DNA from: Candidatus Opimibacter skivensis
Lineage (GTDB): Bacteria; Bacteroidota; Bacteroidia; Chitinophagales; Saprospiraceae
Assembly: GCA_016721905.1 (NCBI GenBank)
Contig: JADKHH010000001.1
Location: forward strand, 124,001-188,000
Reading direction: 5' to 3'
DNA length: 64,000 bases
Part shown: positions 26,046 through 35,073 of the stretch, piece by piece
Layout: every line of letters starts with the position of its first letter
How positions within the stretch are numbered: position 1 is the stretch's first letter
Program-made: the position numbers and the translations under genes
Notes under the pieces: model-generated
Databases searched by the model: none
The model's input: the letters and a program-made list of their open reading frames with translations, nothing else
Told to the model about the DNA's origin: nothing

Positions 26046-27703
26046 TGTATATGCAAACAAAACTCACAACAATATTATTTCAGGCCCTCTGCTTTTTCAG
26101 CATAGTGTTTGTCGGTTGCAATTCCGAAAAAGTCATTTCGGACGATGTGCTTGCGAAAGGTTCGGTCACCATCTCTAAGCAAGTTTTACAAGATAAAATC
26201 AAAGGCGGATGGGCAGGGCAGACTATTGGCGTGGTGTATGGGGCTCCCGTGGAGTTCAAATACAATGGTTCCCTGATTGACGAACATCACATCATTCCCT
26301 GGGACGAACATTATGTCAAATACTGGTGGGACAAAAAACCAGGTTTGTTTGATGATATCTATACCGATCTCAACTTCGTCAATGCGTTTGAAAAACATGG
26401 TTTGGATGTAAGTTCAGATTCGATAGCTCACCATTGGTCAAACACAGCGTATCATCTTGCTCATGCCAACCAGGCTTCACGATATAATATTCTCAATGGC
26501 ATAATGCCGCCTGCTTCCGGTAATTGGAAAAACAACCCTCATGCTGATGATATTGATTTTCAGATCGAGGCAGATTTTATTGGATTGATGGCACCAGGTA
26601 TGGTCAATAAGGCAACAGAAATTGCTGACCGTGTCGGCCATGTGATGAATAGTGGTGATGGTTGGTATGGTGGCGTATTCGTTTCTGCGCTTTATTCACT
26701 GGCTTTTGTTTCGGATGATCCAGTGTATATCACAACACAGGCTTTAAAGACTATTCCCGAAGGGACCAAGTTTCATGGATGTATCTCCACTGTGATTGAA
26801 GCGCATAAAAAATTCCCGGATGACTGGAAGCAAGCCTGGTTTGAAGTGCAGAAGAAATGGAATGGCGATGTTGGATGTCCTAAAGGCGTATTTCTTGGTT
26901 TTAATATAGATGCCAAAATCAATTCAGCTTATGTCGCGATAGGCTTACTCTACGGAGGCGGTGATTTTACAAAATCGGTTGATATTGCTGCACGTTGCGG
27001 GCAGGATGCAGATTGTAATCCGGCTACAGTCGGTGGCGTGCTAGGTGTAATGGTGGGGTATGAAAACATTCCACCTTTCTGGCTTAGCCCGCTGCAGGAG
27101 ATTGAGAAGAGTAATTTCGAAAGCACAGAAGTGTCACTGGACAAAGCGTATGGCTGGAGCATGAAGCATGCTCTTGGTGTTATAAACCAGGCAGGCGGAA
27201 AGACAGAAGGAGATGACGTGGTCATTCCAGTGGAAGCTCCTAAACCAGTTGCGTTCGAGCAAAACTTTGAAAATACCTACCCGATTGATCGAATGAAAAT
27301 AGATAAGTCCTTTACGGATGAAATCACTTTTGAATTTTCTGGTAATGGTTATCTGTTGTATGGCAATATGGCTAAACGGTCTAAGATCGACGTTGATTAC
27401 ATCGATCGTATTTCCAAACGGACTTATGGATCGGAACCCCTTGGTTTAGCCGAGCGTGAAGATCCGTATGTCGCCAATATGGAAGTTTATGTTGATGACG
27501 TTTTGTCAGAAACCGTCAAACTTCCAATGAAGAACACATCCCGGAGACTAGAACCTTCCTGGAAGTATCAGATGACAGAGGGTAAGCACACACTACGTTT
27601 GAAATGGCTCAATCCTGATCCGGCCTATGAATACCGGATCAATGACCTGATTGTGTATTCACAGAACCCACCTAAAAGCAACCTCCCTACTGCTGCCCAT
27701 TGA
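26045..27703 (+). CDS. ADP-ribosylglycohydrolase-family lipoprotein (second paralogue)
   Basis: A 552-residue lipoprotein. The start ATG at 26045 overlaps the previous stop by one base, and the signal ends at the lipobox FVGC (Cys25). The ARH fold is shown by LQDKIKGGWAGQTIGVVYGAP, the first metal region FDDIYTDLNF (102-111) and the second, CGQDADCNPAT. It also carries ASRYNILNGIMPPASG and NNPHADDIDFQIEADF, blocks shared almost word for word with the next gene. A C-terminal beta-rich domain (about 420-540) has an ISFEFSGNGYLL-like pattern and could bind carbohydrate. It acts in the envelope; substrate unknown. Confidence 0.87.
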   Translation: MYMQTKLTTILFQALCFFSIVFVGCNSEKVISDDVLAKGSVTISKQVLQDKIKGGWAGQTIGVVYGAPVEFKYNGSLIDEHHIIPWDEHYVKYWWDKKPGLFDDIYTDLNFVNAFEKHGLDVSSDSIAHHWSNTAYHLAHANQASRYNILNGIMPPASGNWKNNPHADDIDFQIEADFIGLMAPGMVNKATEIADRVGHVMNSGDGWYGGVFVSALYSLAFVSDDPVYITTQALKTIPEGTKFHGCISTVIEAHKKFPDDWKQAWFEVQKKWNGDVGCPKGVFLGFNIDAKINSAYVAIGLLYGGGDFTKSVDIAARCGQDADCNPATVGGVLGVMVGYENIPPFWLSPLQEIEKSNFESTEVSLDKAYGWSMKHALGVINQAGGKTEGDDVVIPVEAPKPVAFEQNFENTYPIDRMKIDKSFTDEITFEFSGNGYLLYGNMAKRSKIDVDYIDRISKRTYGSEPLGLAEREDPYVANMEVYVDDVLSETVKLPMKNTSRRLEPSWKYQMTEGKHTLRLKWLNPDPAYEYRINDLIVYSQNPPKSNLPTAAH

Positions 27704-27704
27704 A

Positions 27705-29279
27705 ATGAATAGAGCTCAACTACATATTATTTTCTTTATAGGTATCAGCATGTTTCTGATAGGATGTGCTGAGAAGAAAACTTCTGCTGCGAAACTTCCT
27801 GGTGAAATAACGATGTCTAAAGCAGAACTTCAAGACAGGATTCGTGGTGGTTGGGCAGGACAAACTATTGGCGTCACTTTTGGTGGCCCCACTGAATTTC
27901 GTTTTAAAGGCACCATGATCCAGGATTATCAACCCATGGTTTGGTACGATCATTATATCAAGGAGACCTACGAAATAGATCCGGGATTGTATGATGATGT
28001 GTATCTCGACCTTACGTTTGTCAATATCCTGGAAAAGGTAGGACTCAATGCTCCGGCTGATTCATTCGCCTTGGAGTTTGCTCATGAGGACTATAAACTT
28101 TGGCATGCTAACCAGGCTGCACGCTACAACATCCTCAATGGGATCATGCCGCCTGCTTCAGGACATTGGATGAACAATCCCCATGCCGATGATATTGACT
28201 TCCAGATCGAAGCTGATTTTGCAGGCATGATGACACCTGGCATGACCAATACTGGTTCTGAATTCTGTGATCGTATCGGCCACATCATGAATTATGGAGA
28301 TGGGTGGTATGGAGGCGTATTCATTTCAGCACTGTATTCTATTGCTTATACTTCCGATGACATTCATTTCGTGATCGAACAAGCATTGAGTACTATACCT
28401 GAACAAAGCCAGTTTTATAAGACCATAGCTGATGTGATCCGATGGCACCAACAATATCCGGATGACTGGAAGAAGACTTGGTTTGAAGTTGAAAAAAACC
28501 ATTCTTCTGAAAAAGGATGTCCGGAAGGGGTGTTTAATTCTTTCAATATCGATGCAAGACTGAATGCTGCGTATGTTGTCATCGGGCTTTTATATGGAGA
28601 TAAGGATTTTTATAAGACCATGGATATCGCTACCCGGTGTGGCCAGGATTCTGATTGTAATCCGGCTTCTGCTGCAGGGGTATTGGGAGTGATGTACGGA
28701 TATTCAGGTATACCGGCTTATTGGAAGCCAGCTTTAGAAGAAGCAGAAGGATTGAAGTTCCCCTACATGGACATTACCTTAAATGATGTCTATGCCTTGA
28801 CCTATAAGCACACGCTTGAACTTATTGGACAGCAAAACGGCAAAGTTGATGGAGATTCCATCATGATTAAAATACAGGAACCAAACCCAGTTCGCTTTGA
28901 ACAATGTTTTGAAGGAATGTTTCCAAAGGAAGAGCGATATCTCCGTCAGGAATTTACCGACAAGAATATTGTGGTTGATTTTGAAGGAAACGGAGTTGTG
29001 GTGCTTGGAAATGTGAAAAGCCGATGTGGCGTATCCAAGAGCGATTATGTCGCATTGTTAGATATCATGCTCGATGGTGAGAAAATTGAGCAGGTGAAGA
29101 TGCCATTTGATTACATCGTGCGCAAATATGACATCTACCACAAGTATCTGCTGAAGGAAGGCTCACATCATCTGGAAATTGTCTGGACGAATAAAGATCC
29201 TGAATTCAGCATGTACATGAAGTCGATTGTGATCTACAGTGATTCACCCGCGAAAGAACTTAACCCAAATCATAATTGA
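27705..29279 (+). CDS. ADP-ribosylglycohydrolase-family lipoprotein (third paralogue)
   Basis: A 524-residue lipoprotein starting at ATG 27705, one base after the preceding stop. The lipobox is LIGC (Cys21). It is clearly paralogous to the gene before it: LQDRIRGGWAGQTIGVTFGGP, YDDVYLDLTF, ARYNILNGIMPPASGHW, NNPHADDIDFQIEADF and CGQDSDCNPAS line up in order. The metal-binding Asp residues of the ARH superfamily are all kept, so it should be active. The C-terminal beta-rich region (EFTDKNIVVDFEGNGVVVLG) matches its neighbour's. The tandem duplication suggests either gene dosage or slightly different substrates. Confidence 0.87.
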   Translation: MNRAQLHIIFFIGISMFLIGCAEKKTSAAKLPGEITMSKAELQDRIRGGWAGQTIGVTFGGPTEFRFKGTMIQDYQPMVWYDHYIKETYEIDPGLYDDVYLDLTFVNILEKVGLNAPADSFALEFAHEDYKLWHANQAARYNILNGIMPPASGHWMNNPHADDIDFQIEADFAGMMTPGMTNTGSEFCDRIGHIMNYGDGWYGGVFISALYSIAYTSDDIHFVIEQALSTIPEQSQFYKTIADVIRWHQQYPDDWKKTWFEVEKNHSSEKGCPEGVFNSFNIDARLNAAYVVIGLLYGDKDFYKTMDIATRCGQDSDCNPASAAGVLGVMYGYSGIPAYWKPALEEAEGLKFPYMDITLNDVYALTYKHTLELIGQQNGKVDGDSIMIKIQEPNPVRFEQCFEGMFPKEERYLRQEFTDKNIVVDFEGNGVVVLGNVKSRCGVSKSDYVALLDIMLDGEKIEQVKMPFDYIVRKYDIYHKYLLKEGSHHLEIVWTNKDPEFSMYMKSIVIYSDSPAKELNPNHN

Positions 29280-29287
29280 TATATTGA

Positions 29288-30892
29288 ATGAAGAGAAGTT
29301 ATAGCCAAGTTTCCTTTTATCGATCTCTTCCTCTTTGGGTAGGTTTGCTATCATTGCTCTTTGTAAGCTGCAAAGATGATGAGCCTGTAACGCCTTTTGT
29401 CCGGCTGTTGGAAAATCAAAAAATGTACAGCACGCTGTTTGATAATGACATCACCTATGCTGTGTTATTGCCGGATGGGTATGATCAATCCACGGATTCA
29501 TATCCGGTAGTTTATTTGCTTCACGGATATGGAGATACCGAACGGGCGTGGTATACCAGTGGAGGACTGCAGTACTATGCGGATCAATACACGGATGCGG
29601 GGGCCATTGTGCCTATGATTTATGTCATGCCCGCAGCTTACTATTCATACTATGTCAACAAATTTTCCGGTGATTATCCATATATGGATATGATGACGGA
29701 TGAATTAGTGCCCACCATTGATAGTTTGTTTCGTACCGTTAAGGACAAATCCGCAAGAGCTGTGATGGGCTATTCTATGGGTGGATATGGCGCCTTAATG
29801 CTGCCTTCCCTGAATCCTGATGTTTTTTCAGTGGGAGTACCGTTGAGTATGTCTTTCCGGACAGATGAACAGTATATAGAGGAACCTCAGGATGTCTTTA
29901 ATAGTCAATGGGCAAATTTATTTGGGGGTTTTGGTGCCACAGGGACCGCCAGGTTGACAGACTATTATCTACAACATAGTCCGTTTCATTATTTTGGCAT
30001 TGGTGACCTTACGAGGTTTGATGAGCTGAAATTTCTAATTGATTGTGGTGACAATGAGGAAACATTGTCCATCACAAGTGATGAATTGCATACGTTTATG
30101 AAAGACCATGCGATCAAGCATGAATACCGGGTCAGAAATGGTGGCCATTCATTTGAATACTGGAAAAAATCGTATCCCGAAGCCTTCAAGTTTATCAGTA
30201 ATGCATTTGAAAACATTCCTCATCCGGATGAGCCGGCACCTGCTACTATAGGTTCGCTGATAGATGAATCAGTCATAGAAACACATCAGGTACAAGGATT
30301 GCCTATAAAAGTCATGACACCGGTTGATTATGTAATCAGTTCAGCAAATTTTCCTGTTCTCTACCTATTGCATGATACGGATGACGGACAGCACGATGAA
30401 AATTTAATCTCCACTTTTTCATTGCTGAGAAATAATATGGTCTCCGGCAAGTTGACCAAGAGTATTGTGGTGGAGATTCCGGTTGGAACTATGGAAATTT
30501 CCTCAGCTCTGATGATGGAAATCATAGGTTTAATTGATACCGGATATCATACGATTTCAAATCGGCAGGGTAGGGTGTTGCTTGGTAATGAAGCTGGAGG
30601 CACCCTTGCTACTACACTTGTTTTGGATAATCCGCAGGTATTTTCATCGTGTTATTTGTTCAATGCGTTGTTGCCGGATGTTTCCATTGGCGCTACGGGT
30701 GAGGTTTTCTATTACCAGGACGTGACAGATGAGTGCTCTGCTTTTAGGGGAAATCACCAATTGTATACTGAGATCAGAAATGAAAATATAGATTACGAAT
30801 ACCGTGTGCGACAGGGTAGTCAAAACTATCAGGCTTTTTTAAATGGTCTTTCTGAATCGATATCGTCCATCAAAGAAACACTTATGAATTAA
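29288..30892 (+). CDS. Two-domain alpha/beta-hydrolase esterase lipoprotein with inactive second domain
   Basis: A 534-residue lipoprotein (lipobox LFVSC, Cys28). The first domain (about 40-305) is an esterase of the esterase D / feruloyl-esterase-like group. It has YPVVYLLHGYGD, nucleophile elbow GYSMGG (Ser163), a likely acid in DCGDNE (Asp255) and His287 in NGGHSFEYW. The second domain (about 315-534) repeats the fold (FPVLYLLHDTDDG) but has GNEAGG in place of GxSxG and RQGSQNYQ where the His should be, so it cannot be a normal serine esterase. It may bind ligand or hold the dimer. It probably removes an acyl group from the imported or surface-bound sugar. Confidence 0.83.
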   Translation: MKRSYSQVSFYRSLPLWVGLLSLLFVSCKDDEPVTPFVRLLENQKMYSTLFDNDITYAVLLPDGYDQSTDSYPVVYLLHGYGDTERAWYTSGGLQYYADQYTDAGAIVPMIYVMPAAYYSYYVNKFSGDYPYMDMMTDELVPTIDSLFRTVKDKSARAVMGYSMGGYGALMLPSLNPDVFSVGVPLSMSFRTDEQYIEEPQDVFNSQWANLFGGFGATGTARLTDYYLQHSPFHYFGIGDLTRFDELKFLIDCGDNEETLSITSDELHTFMKDHAIKHEYRVRNGGHSFEYWKKSYPEAFKFISNAFENIPHPDEPAPATIGSLIDESVIETHQVQGLPIKVMTPVDYVISSANFPVLYLLHDTDDGQHDENLISTFSLLRNNMVSGKLTKSIVVEIPVGTMEISSALMMEIIGLIDTGYHTISNRQGRVLLGNEAGGTLATTLVLDNPQVFSSCYLFNALLPDVSIGATGEVFYYQDVTDECSAFRGNHQLYTEIRNENIDYEYRVRQGSQNYQAFLNGLSESISSIKETLMN

Positions 30893-30893
30893 T

Positions 30894-32441
30894 ATGAGAC
30901 AGTTTAACCTGCTTCTGCTTTTATGTTTGGTCCCTTTGGTGACGATGTTCGCTGAAGAGCCCAAACGTATTATGGAAGGTTTGTCCATGACAAGTGTTAT
31001 TCTAGGACAAGAGGTTAACTATTCGGTTGTACTGCCCCTGGATTATTATACAACTAGTAGGAACTATCCTGTAGTGTACTTACTTCATGGTTTAGGCGAC
31101 AATGAATCCTCCTGGCTTGAATATGGGCGAATTGCTCAGATAGGAGATGCTGCTGTTGCAGCAAAGGAAATTGTTCCAATGATTTTCGTGATGCCACAAG
31201 GATTTCGGAACTATTATGTCAATGATTATGCAGGTACATTCCTGTATGAAGATATGTTTGTAAAGGAATTAGTTCCGTTCATTGATAAAACATATCGTAC
31301 TATCCCTGACAACCTGCATCGTGCAACCATGGGTTATTCCATGGGCGGCTTCGGTGCACTCATGCTTCCGGTGCGCCATTTAGATGTCTTTTCGGTCAGT
31401 GTTCCTTTGAGTATTTCTGTCAGAACAGATGAGCAATATATGGTTGAGGATGCCTCGGAATGGAATGATCAGTGGGGTAGGTTGTTTGGGGGCGTGGGAA
31501 AGACTGGGACAGAACGGATCACAGATTATTACAAGCAATATTCACCATTCCATTATTTCAACAGTGGAAATTCGCAATCGTTTTCAGGACTAAGGCTATT
31601 CATCGACAATGGAGATGACGAGCATACACTTTGCCGCAGCAATGAGGAACTCCATATACTACTTCGTGATCTTCATATACAACATGAATACAGAGTTAGA
31701 AATGGTGGGCATGAGTTTTCTTATTGGAGAGAAGCACTACCCAATGCACTCCATTTTATAAGTGATAGTTTTGAAGGCAAGGTGTATAGAGGTGACGTAT
31801 CACATAATCCAAAGAAGCGTAAGTCACCTAAGGTAGCCATTTATGAAAACTATCGGTATGAAGTTGCATTGCCTCCCGGATATATTGATGCTGACAGGCT
31901 ATACCCTGTCTTATATATGTTTGGAGACTTGACCTCTACCCGAAAGCAGGAATTGGCTGGCCTCGCACAAAAAGGAATGCTGGATGGAACATTGCCTCCC
32001 ATGTTATTAGTATTTCTGAAGGAAAATGAAACGAACTTAATTGACTCGATTATTCCTGAATTGGAATCTTATTATAATGCACGAAGTGGGTACCGTTTTC
32101 GCGCATTATTCGGATTTGAAGAGGGTGGTGTGTCTGCCATGAAAAATGCCGTGGTGCCAGAGACTTTTACATCATGTGTGCTTTTTGATGCACCGGTCGA
32201 TACTAACTTGCTACAGAAAGCTATTTCAACAAACAAGTCTGCATTCAAGCGTACATGGTTTTTGATCAGTAATACAGATACAGATATGGATTATGAAACC
32301 AATGGTATAGCCCATATGCTGTTGCGCGATGAGGATATCTATCATGAATACCGGGTGGTGGAAGGGGGCCGTAGTGTGCAGGTTTCAAATGACAGACTGA
32401 AAGAAGCATTTCAATTTACAAGCGAAAAAATCCATAGATAA
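30894..32441 (+). CDS. Two-domain alpha/beta-hydrolase esterase, secreted, with inactive second domain
   Basis: A 515-residue paralogue of the preceding esterase, starting one base after its stop. It has a signal peptide (about 1-20, ending TMFA) and no lipobox, so unlike its neighbour it should be soluble in the periplasm or secreted. The first domain has YPVVYLLHGLGD, GYSMGG (Ser149), DNGDDE and the His in NGGHEFSYW. The second domain starts near LYPVLYMFGDLTS, where the nucleophile elbow has become FGFEEGG and the His region reads VEGGRSVQVS, so its catalytic residues are gone. Both esterases have lost the same residues, which suggests an old, maintained pseudo-enzyme domain. Confidence 0.83.
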   Translation: MRQFNLLLLLCLVPLVTMFAEEPKRIMEGLSMTSVILGQEVNYSVVLPLDYYTTSRNYPVVYLLHGLGDNESSWLEYGRIAQIGDAAVAAKEIVPMIFVMPQGFRNYYVNDYAGTFLYEDMFVKELVPFIDKTYRTIPDNLHRATMGYSMGGFGALMLPVRHLDVFSVSVPLSISVRTDEQYMVEDASEWNDQWGRLFGGVGKTGTERITDYYKQYSPFHYFNSGNSQSFSGLRLFIDNGDDEHTLCRSNEELHILLRDLHIQHEYRVRNGGHEFSYWREALPNALHFISDSFEGKVYRGDVSHNPKKRKSPKVAIYENYRYEVALPPGYIDADRLYPVLYMFGDLTSTRKQELAGLAQKGMLDGTLPPMLLVFLKENETNLIDSIIPELESYYNARSGYRFRALFGFEEGGVSAMKNAVVPETFTSCVLFDAPVDTNLLQKAISTNKSAFKRTWFLISNTDTDMDYETNGIAHMLLRDEDIYHEYRVVEGGRSVQVSNDRLKEAFQFTSEKIHR

Positions 32442-32465
32442 AACAAACCAACTAAATACCTGACT

Positions 32466-33470
32466 ATGTATATTATCGAAAGTTACTCTCTTGCCGTCGT
32501 CTTTACGATTGTCACTATGCTTTGCTGGGGATCGTGGGGTAATACGCAAAAACTGGCCGCCAAAAACTGGCGTTACGAACTCTTCTATTGGGATTATGTC
32601 ATCGGTGTTGTTCTGCTTGGCCTCATTGTCGGACTCACATTAGGCAGTACAGGAGACCAGGGTAGAAGTTTTATCACTGATCTGGGTCAGGTCTCCAGCG
32701 CCAACATATGGAGTGCGATTTTGGGAGGCATCATTTTCAATGCCTCCAATATATTGCTGTCGGCTTCTATATCCATTGCAGGAATGGCCGTGGCATTTCC
32801 TTTGGGTGTCGGTCTGGCACTGGTGTTGGGTGTGATCATTAATTATATGAGTTCGCCAAAAGGAGATCCGATGATCCTTTTTGCGGGTGTTGCCCTGATC
32901 ATGATCGCGATCATCTTCAATGGTATTGCATCAGGAAAAATGAAAAAGGCAGATAAAGCAGCATCCTCAAAAGGAATCTGGCTGGCCATCGTAGCGGGTA
33001 TCCTGATGTCTGTGTTTTATCGGTTTGTTGCAGCGGCCATGGATGTCAACAATTTTGAATCACCTACGCCTGGCATGGCTACACCGTATTCAGCATTTTT
33101 CATTTTCACGCTTGGGATGCTGGCCAGCAATTTTGTGTTCAATACGTTTATCATGAATAAGCCCTTTGTGGGCGTGCCAGTCACGTATGGTCAATACTTC
33201 AAAGGAAGTTTTCCAACGCACATGGTTGGTATCATCGGAGGATTGATCTGGGGTCTTGGCACAGTGTTGAGTTTTATGGCTGCCGGTAAAGCTGGTGCGG
33301 CTATATCTTACGGCCTTGGGCAGGGAGCGACCATGGTCGCAGCCCTATGGGGTGTTTTTATCTGGAAGGAATTTAAAGGCGGTGGCCGAAACGTCAATTT
33401 GCTGCTCTTCCTGATGTTCGTTCTGTTTATTTCAGGCTTAGCCTTGATCATCCTGTCTGGTGGAAACTAA
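32466..33470 (+). CDS. DMT-superfamily sugar permease (GRP/RhaT-like)
   Basis: A 334-residue inner-membrane protein with about ten transmembrane helices. The opening helix pair TIVTMLCWGSWGNTQKLAAKNWRYELFYWDY, the NASNILLSASISIAGMAVAFPLGVG segment and the last half (GGLIWGLGTVLSFMAAGKAGAAISYGLGQGATMVAALWGVFIWKEFKG in pieces) place it in the glucose/rhamnose-type permease branch of the drug/metabolite transporter superfamily. In an operon that starts with ribokinase, it is the natural candidate for bringing free ribose into the cytoplasm. It lies 24 bases after the second esterase. The substrate is inferred from context. Confidence 0.85.
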   Translation: MYIIESYSLAVVFTIVTMLCWGSWGNTQKLAAKNWRYELFYWDYVIGVVLLGLIVGLTLGSTGDQGRSFITDLGQVSSANIWSAILGGIIFNASNILLSASISIAGMAVAFPLGVGLALVLGVIINYMSSPKGDPMILFAGVALIMIAIIFNGIASGKMKKADKAASSKGIWLAIVAGILMSVFYRFVAAAMDVNNFESPTPGMATPYSAFFIFTLGMLASNFVFNTFIMNKPFVGVPVTYGQYFKGSFPTHMVGIIGGLIWGLGTVLSFMAAGKAGAAISYGLGQGATMVAALWGVFIWKEFKGGGRNVNLLLFLMFVLFISGLALIILSGGN

Positions 33471-33559
33471 ACGGACTCATATTACTTCATTGACTATAGT
33501 CTATCAACTATATACTGACGTTCACTTTTCAAATATCATCTAACTAAATCCATTTAACA

Positions 33560-34351
33560 ATGAAAAAGAATCTATTTTTTTACCTGTGCATGGCTGTGTT
33601 CATGTCGATCACCATCTCCTGCAAGGATGATGATGATGACAACCCACCTGTAGTTGAAGCTTCACTGATCAAGACGATTCACCTGGACTATGACGGCACC
33701 GGAGCTGACGTCGAAGGCTGGGAATTTATCTACAATGCTTCGGATAAGGTAACCAGTATCATCAATACCTATAATGGTACTGTAGAAGATACCATCCTGT
33801 ATGACTATACCCAGGCAGGCAAACTGATCATCACCAAAGGGGGGAACCCGACAACGTATGAACTGGATGCCAACGGTCGTGTAAGTAAGGAGTTATGGGT
33901 TGCTGACGGCAGCGAATATGAAGGCTATACCTACAATGCAGATGGTATCCTGGTGAAGATCGTTGAGCACTACGGTGGTGCTGATCACCTGAAGTATGAC
34001 CTGACAGTTGCCAACAAGAACGTGACCAACAGGATCCGGTATGAGGATGATGGTGTTACCGTGAGAGAAGACAGAGAGTTTTCATACACCACTGGTGACA
34101 ATGCCAGCAACATCCAACAAATCTATGCTGTTGACTCTGAATGGAAACCAGTCGGTGGCTTGTTTGGTGAGGCCAGTGCTAAGTTAGCATCAGGTTTTCT
34201 ACGTCAAATCACAGCAGATCCATTATCTGCTTATGGTGTAACGTTTGAATATACATTTGATGCCAAAAACCGTCCGGCCACTATCACCAAGGATGGCACC
34301 AGCAGTGGCGGTCCATATACAGAAGTACTTTCGTATACCTATTACGAATAG
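33560..34351 (+). CDS. Lipoprotein with YD-like repeats, unknown function
   Basis: A 263-residue lipoprotein with lipobox ITISC (Cys21) followed by an acidic tether (KDDDDDNPP), typical of surface-exposed Bacteroidota lipoproteins. The rest is beta-rich with YD-like strands (WEFIYNASDKVTSIINTYNG, YDYTQAGKLIITKGG, YTYNADGILVKIVEHYGG, YTFDAKNRPATITKDG). It is 89 bases after the permease and just before the terminator at 34383, so it is probably the last gene of the ribose operon. No enzymatic motif is visible; glycan binding is possible but unsupported. Confidence 0.75.
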   Translation: MKKNLFFYLCMAVFMSITISCKDDDDDNPPVVEASLIKTIHLDYDGTGADVEGWEFIYNASDKVTSIINTYNGTVEDTILYDYTQAGKLIITKGGNPTTYELDANGRVSKELWVADGSEYEGYTYNADGILVKIVEHYGGADHLKYDLTVANKNVTNRIRYEDDGVTVREDREFSYTTGDNASNIQQIYAVDSEWKPVGGLFGEASAKLASGFLRQITADPLSAYGVTFEYTFDAKNRPATITKDGTSSGGPYTEVLSYTYYE

Positions 34352-34382
34352 TAGATACAAGTTACCATAGTTAGTCATTGTC

Positions 34383-34423
34383 CGGCTAAGGAGTCCCTCA
34401 GGATTCCTTAGCCGCTTTTTTTT
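34383..34423 (+). terminator. Rho-independent terminator of the ribose operon
   Basis: Hairpin CGGCTAAGGA ... TTCCTTAGCCG (34383-34414) followed by a run of eight T. It is 31 bases downstream of the last operon gene. Confidence 0.88.
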
Positions 34424-34438
34424 ATCGAAATCGTTAAG

Positions 34439-34481
34439 CGTAGGTTGACCTACGTTTGTGTGTTCCCAAAGCTGTGCTTTG
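34439..34481 (+). repeat. Two small palindromes downstream of the terminator
   Basis: CGTAGGT-tg-ACCTACG at 34439-34454 and CAAAGC-tgt-GCTTTG at 34467-34481. The first has the same taggt/accta stem text as the B element of the cluster at 43984-44006. Confidence 0.6.
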
Positions 34482-34578
34482 CAAATCCGTCCCGTTTACT
34501 ACCCACCACCTACCGATGACTCACTTCTTTGAGATCGAATTCTTCGGTATTAGTTCCTTTGATTCAAATACTTAAAAG

Positions 34579-35073
34579 ATGAAAAACTATTACCCCCTCG
34601 CACTCCACAACGAATGGCATTACCAACAAAAAGACGGTAACACCTACATCAATAAGGTTACTGCAGTAAATGGCCAGGAGTTTACAATGCACAACAGCGC
34701 AGCCAATACCATCAGCTTTGTTCGCTTAATGGATGGCCAGATGATTACCGATGGCCTTGAAAAAGGTAATTTTCAATTATGGTTGCCCACTGACCTGGAG
34801 GTTGGAAAAAATTGGGTCGTCAGTTTCAAAGCCAATGGCCTGGATTGCCTGCTCCTGATGACCGTCAAGGAGATGGGCATCACAAAAGAGGTGTCCGGCC
34901 ATGTATACAATGATATTATCTGCATCGAAGCAGAAAGCCAGATCATCATGAACGGCAGCCAAATGGCCCTTAACTTTTTTACCCAGTATTATTACGCAGC
35001 AGGCGTAGGGTTGATATTGACCACCTCATCCGCAGGCGACATACATGAGCTTACATCGTACAAGCTGCATTAA
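34579..35073 (+). CDS. Small beta-rich protein of unknown function
   Basis: A 164-residue protein, not recognised. There is no signal peptide, no membrane segment and no cysteine cluster. The opening MKNYYPLALHNEWHYQQKDG has the YYPL-x4-N-x-W-x-Y pattern seen in several uncharacterised Bacteroidota proteins. The rest alternates polar and hydrophobic residues, suggesting a beta-barrel or sandwich (YINKVTAVNGQEFTM, NWVVSFKANGLDCLLLMTVK, YYYAAGVGLILTTSS). It follows the ribose-operon terminator, so it is separately transcribed. Confidence 0.65.
   Translation: MKNYYPLALHNEWHYQQKDGNTYINKVTAVNGQEFTMHNSAANTISFVRLMDGQMITDGLEKGNFQLWLPTDLEVGKNWVVSFKANGLDCLLLMTVKEMGITKEVSGHVYNDIICIEAESQIIMNGSQMALNFFTQYYYAAGVGLILTTSSAGDIHELTSYKLH

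Noticed and set aside
27651..27704. A longer start for the third ADP-ribosylglycohydrolase
   Set aside because: It reads through the end of the previous gene; ATG 27705 gives a lipobox at LIGC.
18594..34351. A classical polysaccharide utilisation locus with glycoside hydrolases
   Set aside because: SusCD is present, but no classical glycoside hydrolase, sulfatase or hybrid sensor gene is; the enzymes are ADP-ribosylglycohydrolase-like and esterases.
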